From Chelonoidis abingdonii (taxonomy: Eukaryota > Chordata > Testudines > Testudinidae): a DNA stretch of 64,000 nt. The translations under genes and the position numbers were made by a program. The stretch lies in assembly GCF_003597395.2 (NCBI RefSeq), contig NC_133774.1, forward strand, positions 44,235,290-44,299,289, read 5' to 3'. The notes beneath the pieces were generated by a model that was not told the DNA's origin, ran no database searches, and worked only from the letters and a program-made list of their open reading frames with translations. The stretch's first letter is position 1; each line of letters begins with the position of its first letter. Of this stretch, positions 11,371-23,080 are shown in pieces.

Positions 11371-12621
11371 TGCTGTGCCCTCTGCGATTTGCCTTTTGAA
11401 ATGCAGAAGAAATGTAAGTCACACCAAGTCACCTGCAAAGGACATCTTGCACCAGAAGAGGCCAACCCTACCAGACTATGTTGCCATAATCCCATCTCTT
11501 CTCCGAATGCAGAAACAGCACATGCTCCAGCTCTGGCTTCCGATTTCCAAAATAGTCCAGCTACTGCATCCCAGCCAACTCCCCAGAGCCACAGCATGAA
11601 AATGGTCCAACAATCTACTAAGGGAAGGACTATCCCTGTCACTGGGACCACCCAACAGGATACTACCATCAAAAGGGTAAGTGCTGCCTCAAAAATCCCT
11701 AAGCTGGATCCTGCGAAGAGGAGGATCAGTGCCTCCTCACAGCTTCCACAAGAAAACTTCATCTCTAGACAGCTTAGTGCTTCCTCACAGAACGTCCAGC
11801 ATGACATGGTCATCAGAATGGTCAGCACCCCCCCACAGGTAACTTCACAGGACCCTGTTATTGGAAGAGCTATCATCACTGCACAGGCTACCCAGCCAGT
11901 GGAGAAGCTATCTCCACTGCTAGGACCATGCAACGGAACCTCACCCCTAGGCGGAGCAGCACAGCCTCTAAGACCATCCAATGGGACCTTGCCCCCAGCA
12001 GGTCTCTCCCTGCATCTACGACCCCTCCGCCCCCCTGACAGAAGGACCAATATCATCCCAGAAACTCCCAAGCAAGACCGCATCCCTAAAAGGGCCAGTA
12101 CTGCTGCCTCCAAAACTATCCTTCCTAAAAGGACCAGTGCAGCCCTAAAATCTGTAAGGGAAGACACTACCCTCGAGTACCCTCTGAAGATCATACTTCA
12201 AGATCCGGCTGAATGGAGTACTCAACATTATGAAGAAAATAGGCAACAAGCTAATCCCAGAGCAATTTTCCAGCCTGAGCCTGTGGAGATTCAGCAGCCA
12301 GAGAAGCAGCAGTCTTCGGCGAGGGCCGCCACACCATCGCTAGCAACTTGGATAGAGGACTTGGCAAGGACAGCCTCCTTTGATGGCTTTGATCTCCTTG
12401 TAGACAGACTCACTAAAGACCTGTCTGCAGAAATCGTATCTGAGAGGATGGGAACTCAGGAGAACACACTGACTATTCACAGAAGTCCTGCTTCGGGCCT
12501 TAACAACAGCAACAACAACAACAGGACAGAGACCAGGAGAAGAAATATCAGTCATTGCTATGATCAGCAGCAGCATCCAAGATCCAGAGGCTCTACTGGT
12601 CAAACGACTCTAAGGCTATGA
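11371..12621 (+). pseudogene. R2-like element, N-terminal coding part
   Basis: This is the intact part of the element's protein. The frame runs from CCALCDLPFEMQK (codons from 11371) to a stop at 12621, about 416 codons. The zinc finger has C-x2-C, then H after twelve residues, then C and H three and six residues later, as in the DNA-binding fingers of R2-type proteins. Downstream, ISASSQLP/LSASSQN-type phrases repeat several times (about 11720-11830), which looks like internal tandem duplication in the linker. The stretch WIEDLARTASFDGFDLLVDR at 12349-12408 resembles the segment before the RT domain. No credible ATG precedes the finger; the frame is closed by TGA at 11332, so the original start has been lost. 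The next segment is in another frame. Confidence 0.7.
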
Positions 12622-12697
12622 GAGATCCTCAGTGGGCCCTCATCTTACTGTGCAATCCCATCAGAGACACTATTCTCGAACTTCAAGGGGGTGTTGA

Positions 12698-14290
12698 ATG
12701 TCATGCAGCGTCCCAGAGTGCCTTCATCCTCTATCCCGGATTGACTATGCAGGGGATCTGGAACAAGACTTTACATCATGGGAAGTAATAACCAGACTTA
12801 AAAAGACCAAAAACACAGGCCCAGGAAAATATGGCATTCGCTACAACTTCCTGAAAAAAACGAGACCCCAGTTGCTGGTATTAAGAGCTCCTGGAAGAAA
12901 TCTGTGGTGGTGCTCGTCTACAAGAAAGGCAAACCAGACGAACCCAGCAACTGGAGACCTATTTCTCTCTGCTCAGCAATGTACAAACTGAGTGCCAGCT
13001 GCCTCATGGCCAGAAGAACTCTGTGAACGGAGGAGCCATCAGCTCCATCAGAAAGGCTTCATGTCAAGTGATGGTTGTTACAAGCACAACTTTGTCCTTC
13101 AGACTGCCATCCACGTGGCCAGGAGGGCAAGAAGGCAGTGGGCCATGGCATGGCTCGATCTGGCTAATGCCTTTGGATTAATGCCCCACCAGCACATTTT
13201 TGCCACACTGTGAGAGTTCAAAATGCCAGGAAATTTTCTCCAACTGATCCAGGAACTTTCTGAAGGCTGTAAGACACCATCTGCTCCAGGGAAGGAGAAA
13301 CACCTGAAATTTCTGTCCATAGCAGTGTGAAGCAAGGCTGTCCCCTCAGCCCCATCGTTTTCAACTTAGCCATGGAGCTGCTCATTCAAGCCATCTCCAG
13401 CGGTTTAGGTGGTTTGGACCTATATGGCAACAGAGTGAATATCCTGCCTACACAGACGATATGTTCCTGATCTCAGCCCTGGGTGTCTCCAACAAATGGT
13501 AGACATCACCAGCCAGTCTGCCAAATGCATGAGAGACTGCTTCAGCTCTAGGAAGTGCACATCCCTGCATATCGATGGCAGTAGAAGGAATTTGGTCCAG
13601 GTGATGCCGTTTCAGATCCAGGGTGAACCCATGATCTTCCTCGAGGAAGGGAAAGCATACCAACATCTCTGGACACCTACGAGTTCCCACATCCAGCAGA
13701 CACTTGAGGATACCATCACAGAGATCCTACGAGATGTGCCCAGGAGCAACTCCTCCCTACTGGCACCATGGCAGAAGATCAACACCTTGAACATCTTCCT
13801 GATTCCCCGTATCTCATTCGTCCTGAGGGGATCTGCCGTGGAGAAGGTACCTCTTAACAAGGCAGACAACACCATCAGGCAGCTATTGAATAAGTGGATG
13901 TTTCTTCCCCAGAGAGCCAGCAATGAACTGGTGTACCTCTGTAGGGAAGGTGGCCGTGAACTCTACCATCCCTGGAACCGACAGCTAATTGCAACTGGAC
14001 ATCGCCATCATAACAAGGATCAGAAGAAGACCGTGACGGTGAGCGTCAGTGTCCTTTGAGAACAGGACCCCAATCTTCCATGATGCCCAAGCTTGAAAGG
14101 TGGAGAAATATGCCCCTCTGGCTGAAATCTTGAGAGCTAAGGTTTACCAGGTTCAGACACGCATGCTGATCATCGAAGCCCTGGGCGCATGGGACTCCAG
14201 TAATGAGCAAGTGCTGAAAGAATGCAGAATCGGTCAGCACTATGCTCGGCTGATGCAGCAACGCAGGGTGTCAGACACCATCAGGTGATC
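12698..14290 (+). pseudogene. R2-like element, reverse transcriptase remnant
   Basis: RT coding sequence broken into several frames. The frame at 12698-12991 holds the start of the RT domain (GKYGIRYNFLKK). The frame at 12992-13213 holds finger and palm with motif A, AWLDLANAF, whose catalytic Asp codon is 13157-13159; it ends at a TGA that a C-to-T change from CGA would explain. Motif B (QGCPLSPIVFNLAMELL) is at 13333-13383 in a second frame. Motif C is AYTDD at 13446-13460 in a third frame, with both Asp kept and Thr where Ala is usual. The thumb region continues at 13496-14059, and a conserved C-terminal block at 14100-14290 is in yet another frame. At least four frame breaks make this a dead copy. 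Confidence 0.75.
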
Positions 14291-14370
14291 AAGGGACATC
14301 TACGTAGACCACATCACCGGACATCGGATGAGCTGGAGTGATGATAAGCACACTGGGGAAAGTAACTGAA

Positions 14371-17300
14371 ATACTTTCTTCATGGATTGTACTTTCTAAA
14401 TGGACAACCTACCCTAAATTCTCAATTACTGAGGGACAATTTTCTCTCATTGCTATATTTGCTTTCCACAACCAACTTTCTGTATAGGTTTTCATGGGTG
14501 GTGTACCCAAATACTTGGATGCTAATATCTAAACTTTATTCTTAAATTTATTCACCTAAATTTGTGTTATTGCTGATTATGCACTGTATGTATCTTATGA
14601 CTTTTTAAAAACAAACTTGATATTTGTGAATAATCTAAGCACTATACCCAGACGTACAGACGCTCTTTTCTCAACCTGTGTACTATATACCTTTATACTA
14701 TATACATTAGCTTTAATAAAATTTTAAAATCTTTAATGCCATAATTGTGATGGGCCATGGTGTAAGTTTCAGAATATATGGGATGAAAAGAGAGAGTGCT
14801 TTGGGATGGACTGAGTTGCCAACAATTGACTTGGGATCTGCTTACAGACAACTAACAAATTAGCCTCTTACTGCTACGGGGTCTGTTACTTTGCCTTGTA
14901 GGAAAGGCTGTAAAGGGCGCATTTTGCACTTGAATTTTGGAGCTGTATGGGGAGTACATTGGGACTGAATAATGGGATTGCACAGGGTGTAGTGAAGCTA
15001 TTACCTTGTATTCAAGTGTAGTATTTAGGCATGCATTAAAGAAATATATATTTTTTTCCCTTCAGCTTGGTATAAGTTCATGGATGCTAAAAAAGTGGGC
15101 ATATTATTTCCCTAATATGGTGCAAACATAAGGTAAAACCATGTCATTGCTAAGGACATTATATATCATGTATCTCTTCTCTTTCTGGTGCATTGGATCA
15201 GGTGCAGACTTAAGCTAGCACTTCTGATGGTGTGGTAGTCTGTGGCTCGCTGACTGGCTCCCTCAGATATTATTTTGCATGTTTTGTAGTGCAGTGATGT
15301 CCAGATGATTCCATAAGGCTCATGATTCCTGGGTGTTTACCCTTGTGGCTTATGCTTGGGATAGTCTCTCAAATGTGTCTCACTCCTGCATTTTATGAGT
15401 ATGGCGAAGATACTCTGATAGCAGCTCCTTCCTTCCTTTGCTCTTCTGACCTCCTGGAGCACCTCCTCGCTTCTCCATTGCTTTTCCCAGAATTCAGACT
15501 CCTGTCTCCTTGACAAGTCTTTGGTTGTTGCACTTGTTCCTGATAAATGCAGGGGAAAAAAACCTGATGAGTGCCCTTGAAATCATCCTATTTTATTCTC
15601 TGTCTGTGCAACCACAAATCACAAGTAAGACTTTTCCTCTCAATAGAATGCTATTTCCTGTGTTTATTTATTCTGCCATCAAATTTCTTCCTGTTGAGAG
15701 CTTTTCTAAAAAAGTTATCCTTGGATAAGAGTTAATTCTACCTTCCACCTGTCCATAACAGTTTTTTTGTGGGGCAGCAGGGAGACGATGAGGTATTGGG
15801 GGTAGGTTGCGGTACTGGAAGATAGAATCAATGGCGATGATGTTAAACCCTTCTCAGTCTCCTGCAGTCTTGCAAGATATGCTGCTTCAGATACCAGAAA
15901 GGAAGAAAGACCTGTTATTCCAGCCATCAGAGATGAGATTTTCAATATATGTTAAGGAAATCTTTTGTATCTTGTGACCCATGATCTGATGACTGGACAG
16001 GGATTCAAAGTAACAGCTGTGGCAGGGGGAGGCTTGCCTTGTAAAGGAATATCAGAGACTGTATGGAATTTTTACGGTGTGAAAAATTCTATTTTATTAA
16101 TCTCTAGGAATGATCCAAAATCAGATCAACAGTAAACCATTTTCTGCACTAACAGCAGGGTGCGGGTGTTAACGGGATGGTAGTGAGTGCCTTTCAGCAT
16201 AGCTTTATGGCCATTTACATTGTGACTGGTATATGGCAACAAACCTTTTAACTTCAATTCAAATACTTTTTTATGAAAAAGTACTGCATACTTCTGCAGT
16301 AAAGTGTGTGTTTGTGTATTTTCCCTCTGCTTGTCTGCCATTTTGAAAATCATGATCAGGAGAAAGGGAGGGTAGGGAACAGTAGTTGGGTGAGGGTTGA
16401 AAGAGCATTGATGGCACTGTCTGCATCCATCCAGTATCCTGGGATAAATCTAGGGAGCAGAGTGCATCAGTCACTAACAGGTTCTTTTACTCTGCAGCTA
16501 TATAAGATATTTTACTGATTTGATTGAGCACACAAATACAAACATGAAGGCTTTACTTAAACTCCAGTTAAATCCAAGCATAAGCATAATTATGCAAAAA
16601 CAGAAGCATATAACAAAATATCCTCTGGATCATGCATACCTACAGTCTTAGGCTGATACAAGATAAATCAACCCTGTGCATACTTACAATCTTATGGAGA
16701 CTGGTAACAACAAAGACAGAAGAAAAGTTCAGTGGCGATCACCCCAAGAGGGCTTGTTCATACTCAGGCTTCCACTATTTGGTCATCCTTCATCCCTGAT
16801 GTTTCAACTAGGGATTGTTGTTGTTGTTTATTCCTTTAAAATTCTTCAGTACGGAAATGGTAGTCTTTTCTGAGTGACTAGATATTTAGAACCTGGATTA
16901 TTTTCCTTTGCAGATAATTGTCTTTTTAGCAATTCCAAACCAGAAAGGTCATGAAGCTCTTTTACGAGAAGAAATGAAGATGTTAAAATAGCCTGATAAT
17001 TTTTCACTGCACGCATATAGATTCGTTAAAATCTATGGTCTATTAAGGGTGGACATGAATTGAGCTGTTCAGAAGAGATCATTTGAAAGGTTAATAGTTC
17101 CTTTCAGACCAAGATAGGCAGAAAACGTGCGGATTCTGTCCCCTGTTGTATTGAAGCCATCTCAAGAATGTCCGTGTGTGTAAACTGACTAGAGATAAAT
17201 GACTCAGTCTCTTTTGTTTCAGGATGTGTGTAAATCAGTGGAAGAGCAATTTTTTTGAATGATCACGCACTAAGGATGGGTGAACTATATAGTCAGTTTT

Positions 17301-17879
17301 CCTGGTATCACTAAAATCAAGACTTTGGGGTCATCAGAATTTAGCTGAGTAATTTTGGCTTATGATTGGATGATAGAATATTAGTTTGCACATCTTAGCT
17401 ACTACTGATAGAAGCATCTTGAGTCTAGCAATGGCAGGGCTTGGAACAGACAGTATCGATCCTGCACTCTTAGCTTTGCCTGTTTTGGTTAGTGGATGGT
17501 GTTTGAGACGCTGACTACAGACCAGGCACACTTGCCTATTGACTCCATGGAGAAGGGAAGAAGCATTATCACCCTTTGTGCATGCTCTTCCCTGGTTTCT
17601 GTGTGGAGGAAGAGAGAACTGCCCTTTCTCCCTGCCTGTGACAAGGCATAGGTATTCTTTTCTTGTCCTCAGTGGAGTGAAAAGATGATAATGTTCATCT
17701 CCTCAATTCAGCATGTCTCTCCCCCCCACCCCACACCTTTCCCCATAACCTCAGGAGAGAAGAATCATAGAAACCATAGTAGAAGCCAGCATGAGGAAAA
17801 TCCTCCTGCTGTTGTCTAGCTCCATTTCTTTCTTCCTTTGGCACCACAGTAGTTTCTGAGCACCTCACACAAATATGTA
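14371..17879. other. Gene-free intronic stretch
   Basis: AT-rich sequence; only short chance open frames are present. Small low-complexity patches occur, such as TATACTATATAC near 14690-14705. No recognised repeat family. Confidence 0.55.
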
Positions 17880-18015
17880 TGAAATTATTCCCACTGTACT
17901 GTGAAGTAGGGGAGCATTATTAGCCCTACTTTACAGATGGGCACAGGGAAATTAAATGACAAGATCACACATGGAATCTGTGGCAGATCCAGGAATAGAA
18001 CCTGAGGTGCTTTTA
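17880..18015 (+). repeat. MIR-like SINE remnant
   Basis: Shows the core SINE landmarks in order: ATTATTCCCACTGTACTGTG, then GTAGGGGAGCATTATTAG, CCCTACTTTACAGATGGG, CACAGGGAAATTAAATGAC, and AGATCCAGGAATAGAACC. These match the MIR/CORE-SINE pattern (a 'cattttacagatgaggaaac'-type core and an 'agctgggattcgaacc'-type end). It is diverged, as expected for an element older than the amniote radiation. Confidence 0.75.
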
Positions 18016-21000
18016 CCACAAGTTAATCTTCCTTTCCAAGGCCATCTCCTACATCGTATTTGTGTTCACGTACTCCAACCATGTTTTCCTTGTGTTCATT
18101 GTATCTGAAGGTTGTTCATTCTCACATTAATGTTTCTGGGCAAATAAACTCTTTCCTGTAAATTCTTCCCATCTCCCATGATGATTGGTTTCACTTATGC
18201 AACAGATCAACATGTTATGTTTGGTACATGCTGCTTGGGGGCAATGGTACGTCTTAGCGTCAGTTGAGAGATGGGCTAAATAACCGGTCCTTTTTTAAAA
18301 AATTAGATGTGAGGCTGTGCTGTGCTCTGTTATCCCTGTAATTGTTTCTTTCAAATATTCATCCTCTGTAAATCAGGAAGATTCAATAACTCAACTTTCT
18401 TCCTTTTGACCCTAAATATATTGGGAGTTATTTGAAAATTCGGACTGCAGGACATGGGTTTATTAAAACAGGAATTTTTTTAGGCTTTTGAATAGGAGAC
18501 AGATGTACAGATTTAAGAATGTATTGACTGTAAAGCTGTGTGTTCAGTGCCCTAAATTCCAAGGGTAATGGAGACAGGCATTCCCCATAATATTATTTAA
18601 GCATTGTTTTCCTGTGTAATTTCCTGTGTCCCAAAGTTCCAATTTTCTAGCCCCCGCTGCATAGGATACTCCATCACACGCTATTCTGTTGACAGCAGAA
18701 TCAACTGAATCAATCACTGAAGTCAGCTGGAACATGAACCCAACCTACTGCAGGGGAGAATAAAGGAAATGCTCTTTTCTAGTAACTTAGTATATAGCAC
18801 CCAAGGTTCCAAAGTAGTTAATGTCCTTTTTATACTTGCTGCAGTAAAAAATCAGGATTTTATATTTTTAAAATCATGTGTTTTAAATAATCCAAACAGA
18901 AAAACAGCACATGCCAATGTGTGAGGGAGAATCAATCAATTCCCATGCTCCAACAGATGTCCATGGTAGATGTGCAGTCATCATTACAGCACAGGTTGGC
19001 AGTCATGTGGGATGGATACAGGGGATCTGTGAATTAGAAAATCTTCTCTGTTTGGGACTTTAACATATAACTGTACAGCTGATGCACTTTTCTTTGCAGA
19101 TCTCTTTTAGACTGAGCAGCTGGTGCTAATTTCAAGATTTCTACGACTCAAGTTTGTCTGACTGATCTGAGTGCTTCATAGCATGTGCTGAGCTAGGGAG
19201 AATCATCAAACAGGTGTTTTTAAAATGAGACATTAAGAATTCATGTAGCAACATTCTCAAATGCTACAGAGGTGAATGATTCCTAACATGAATGATACCC
19301 AGTTGCTTTCGCCTATCCTCTTTCCAGCTTGGTTCCCAGTTTAATTGGCTTTGGAAGAGAGTTGGGTTCAGTCCGGTAAGTCTGTTAGAAGTGGACAGGG
19401 GGGTGCAGCTGTGGAGTGCTCAGCTGCAGCCGATGAATGTAACGGGGTAGTTTTGCTTAGGGGTCTGTGTTCATCTACTAGCCCTGCTCTAGGAATTTAT
19501 TGTAGATTATTCCACAATGTGTATGCCTAGGAAATTGCCCCATTGTTGCTCATGGCATCTGAGAAATGAGACGATTTTAATATCTAAACTCTAATTTCCC
19601 TGAAGAAATAATAGACGAGTTTTCCATAGATAGCAAATAAATGTTTGTGTCACAGTATTCGTGTTCATTAATGAAGATGTTCCATATTACAGAAAAGTAT
19701 ATATGTAGTATGGAATGTAGCCGTGGGCTACTATAATTATTCATTTTTATTTTAAAGCCTACTACAACAATTTTGTTAGCAAGGTAACTTATTCGTGTGT
19801 GTTTGAGATTTGTTTGGTTTTTTACTCTACAACCAAATTGTTCACAAAATAAGGCTTGTCTGGAGACAGTTGTAGTTGTACAACACGTATAATAAAGACT
19901 AAGCATGAGTACTGTGCTCCTACACTTTCCTGATAAATTATAAAACTAACCTCGTTGCCTATTTTGAAGAACATGGTAGATAGTTTTAAGAGATGCAAGT
20001 TGAGATGTACTTGGGTACTGCATTGGTGAGTGGGAGGATGTGTAAATATTAAAAGCAGATTGGGACTATTTAATAAAATAGGTCTGTAACCTCTGAGTAC
20101 CATCTTGAAGTGCATGAAAACATGGGCATTGTAAGAAATGTTGGTGGAATGGGAGTTCTCCCCATCTGCATCAACGTATCATTGGATTTATACAAACATA
20201 TTATAGGTGCAAATTACTCATCTTCAGCCATGTTGCTACACTTAAGAAGCCATTTAGTCCTGAAAAAGTGCATTTCATAAATAAACAGAATTGTTTATAT
20301 ACCAGTTATAAAATAGATACAAATATTTCGTTTTCTTTCAATATGATGTTGAAGTTCGGCTTCAAGCACCAGGTTACTTTGGAAAGCTGATGAAATTTTT
20401 ATCTGGCTCTCTATTTTCTTTCTCTTGCAAGAGTTTCTTGCAACAGAAATCAAGATTTTTGAATTACAGTAATGCTTTCCTCATTTGTAGAAATGATGGG
20501 ACTTCAACAATGAAGATCAGACACTGTTCTTTCTTAATTTTGTAATTAGTCTGCCTATTTGCTTTATTGGCTCAGAAGCAGAAGCCAATCTCCAGATCAG
20601 AGCAAATGTATACCAGCCTAGTTATTTACATGGCTGGCTGTACTATGTATATACAGTTAGGAGAAATTAAAAATGGTCTTGCCTGATTTATAAGCACATT
20701 TCTGCTCAATGCATATTTAGGTTTTAATTAATGTTTGAGATCCTTTTCATAATTTATAATCTCTATGAATGAAGAGAGTTCCAGTGACCCCTTTACAAAG
20801 TAATTATCGCTTTCCTTAAATATGTTTACATCTATTAAACTATAGTACAACAAAAAAGTGGGAGGTTAATTTGAATTTTGAGTGATATATTACACCTGTT
20901 AGAGTAGTAATTACACACATTTATAAATAGTAGTGGATAGTCTTAGAAATTTGGCAGATATATGTGCTACACAAACACCACTTCCATTTTGATATTTTTA

Positions 21001-21194
21001 AAAAGTTTATTTGTATACCATGTTTCACACACTGAATAAAGTGTTTAATGAATTCACAGACAGGTAATAAGTGAGTGTTACATTAACAGTATCAACCACT
21101 AGAGGGAGCAAGAGGTCAAACATTATAATAGGGCAAAATGAAATAATGTCCTTGATTCATGGATTTTAAAACCAGAAAATTTTCATAAAAACGA
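18016..21194. other. Gene-free intronic stretch
   Basis: AT-rich, with no exon or assigned repeat. The short open frames here have no recognisable product. Confidence 0.55.
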
Positions 21195-23080
21195 TTATTT
21201 CATTGATTCATAGATTTTTAAAACTATTATGGTCATGTAGTCTGACCTCCTACATAATACAGGCCAAAGTACATTACCCAGTAACTTTGGTCTGAACTAT
21301 AGCATATCTTTTAGAAAGAGATCCAACTTTGATTGAAAGACTTCAAGTGACGAAGAATCAACTATGTCCCTTGGCAAGTTGTTCTAATGGTAATTAGCAT
21401 CACTATTTAAAAAATTGAATCTTCTTTCTAGTCTTAATTATTTAGCTTTGTTTTTTTGCCATTGGATCTTGTTTTGCCCTTTTCTGTTAAAGACCCATCT
21501 GTTATCAGAAATCAATTTCCCATGTCCTTGTACACTGTGATGAAGTCATCTTTTACCCTTCTCTTTAATAAACTAAAAAGACCAAGTTGCTTAAGTTTTT
21601 TACTATAAGACATGTTTTCCAGACATTGAATCAATCTTGTAGGTCTTTTCTGAAACCATACCAATTTTTCAATAATCTTTTTGAAGCGTGGACACTGAAC
21701 TGGATGCAATATTCCAGTAATGGTCTCATTAATGCTTTGTGAAGCCACCTCCTACTCCTACGTGATGTTCCCATGCTTGTACTCAAGGATCACATTTTTC
21801 TCTCTTAGTTACAGCGTTGAACTGGGAGCTTATATTCAGCTGGTTATCTGCTGTGACGCCAAAGTCCTTTTCAGTGTCACTGCCTTGCAGGATCCTCTCT
21901 CCCATCATGTAACTGTGACTTAGTGCTCTTTGTTCCTAGATGTATGACCTTGCATTTGGCTGTATTAAAGCACATGTTCAAATGAGTCAACCTTACCCAG
22001 TGATCCAGATTGATCTGTATAACTGACTTATCCCCATCGTTACTTACCACTGCACTAATTTTTGTGTCCTTTGCAAATTTACTAACAATGGTTTTATATT
22101 TTCTTTCATATCATTGCAAATAGAGCTAGGAACAGATCCCTGTGGTTCCCACTAGAAACACATCATTTACAATTGCTTTGTGAGATTTGCCTATTGAACT
22201 ATTTTTAATTCAGTTACTCCCAGCACTGGTGCACTGTCTATACTGGCACTTTACAGCACTGAAACTTGCAGCACTCGGAGACAGTTTTTTTTCACACCCC
22301 TGAGTGAGAAAGTTGCAGCACTGTTAAGTGCCAGACAAGCCCTAAGTCAAATGCTTTACAGAAATCTAAGTATATTATATCAGCAGTTACCTTTATCAAC
22401 CAAACTTGTAATTTCATGGAAAGAGACATCAGGTTTGTCTGACAAGACTAGTTTTCCATAAAACCACATTCATTGACATTAATTATGCTAGCCTCCAAGA
22501 ACTCTTTACTGGTCATGTGCCTTATAGATCTTCCCTTGAATTTGTCCGGGTTCACTGTTAAGTTAATCAGCCTGGCTCATTCTGTTTACCCTTTTTTAAA
22601 TATTGCCATGATATTAGGTTTTCTCCAGCCCCTGGAACTTTCCAGGTGTTCAAGATTTGTTGAAAATCAATATTAATAGTTGAGAGCTGCTCAGCCAGTT
22701 GTTTTGGCTGAGCAGCATGCTATCACATCCTGCCAATTTAAAAATATTTAAATTCTGTAGTTGCCATTTTACTTTCCCCCTATTTACTGATGGATTAAGA
22801 AGTATTTCTTTGTTATTTAAGACATAAATACATCATCCTTCTTCTTTCCAAGTATGAAACAGAAATATTTATTGAATCCTTGTACTTCTTCTGCATGATG
22901 ATGGAGAATTTTACCATCCTTATCTAATATTAGGCCTATCTCTCTCTTAGGATTTAATTTGTTCCTGATGCATTTAAATAATTCCTTCCTATTTTCTTTA
23001 ATTCTACTAGCCATAAACTTATTACAATGCATTTTTAATGTGTGCTTGTCTGGATTTAACTATCTAGTTTTCAATATCTA
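21195..23080 (-). mobile_element. CR1 LINE, 5'-truncated, decayed
   Basis: Read on the minus strand, this is a CR1 retrotransposon. The 5' side (about 23032-22817) still encodes ASRIKENRKELFKCIRNK followed by the linker between the endonuclease and RT domains. Decayed RT sequence follows. Then come the characteristic 3' part, with words such as AAAGATATGCTATAG, and an end with AATCTATGAATCAATG at about 21215-21195, the usual CR1 terminus. The coding frame is broken at many places and the endonuclease domain is missing, so this is a dead 5'-truncated copy. A short foreign block at 22213-22345 interrupts it. Confidence 0.85.
22213..22345. mobile_element. Short palindromic insertion inside CR1
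   Basis: About 130 bp that does not fit the surrounding CR1 sequence. It is nearly palindromic: TGGCACTTTACAGCACTGAA near the left end pairs with GTTGCAGCACTGTTAAGTGCC near the right end, around a centre with TTTTTTTTCACACCCC. CR1-like sequence resumes with AAGTCAAATGCTTTACAG. The layout fits a small non-autonomous TIR element. Exact ends and target duplication are not clear. Confidence 0.55.

Larger units (their letters stand above)
11200..14370 (+). mobile_element. R2-like non-LTR retrotransposon, decayed
   Basis: About 3.2 kb of much higher GC than its flanks, carrying remnants of a single retrotransposon protein in sense with the host gene. In order there is an N-terminal CCHC/CCHH zinc finger, a long low-complexity Ser/Pro/Gln region, reverse transcriptase motifs A (AWLDLANAF), B (QGCPLSP) and C (AYTDD), and a C-terminal block (ALGAWDSSNEQVLKE). 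The N-terminal zinc finger and the LDLANAF motif A point to the R2-like, restriction-like-endonuclease type of LINE. The endonuclease and its zinc knuckle are not recognisable; there is room for only about 200 bp between the RT end and the C-terminal block, so this part is probably deleted. Both outer limits are approximate. I see neither 28S rDNA flanks nor a clear target duplication. Confidence 0.75.

Noticed and set aside
11292..12194. 300-codon open frame on the minus strand
   Set aside because: It lies wholly opposite the R2-like coding region, whose sense frame has recognisable motifs; the antisense frame has none.
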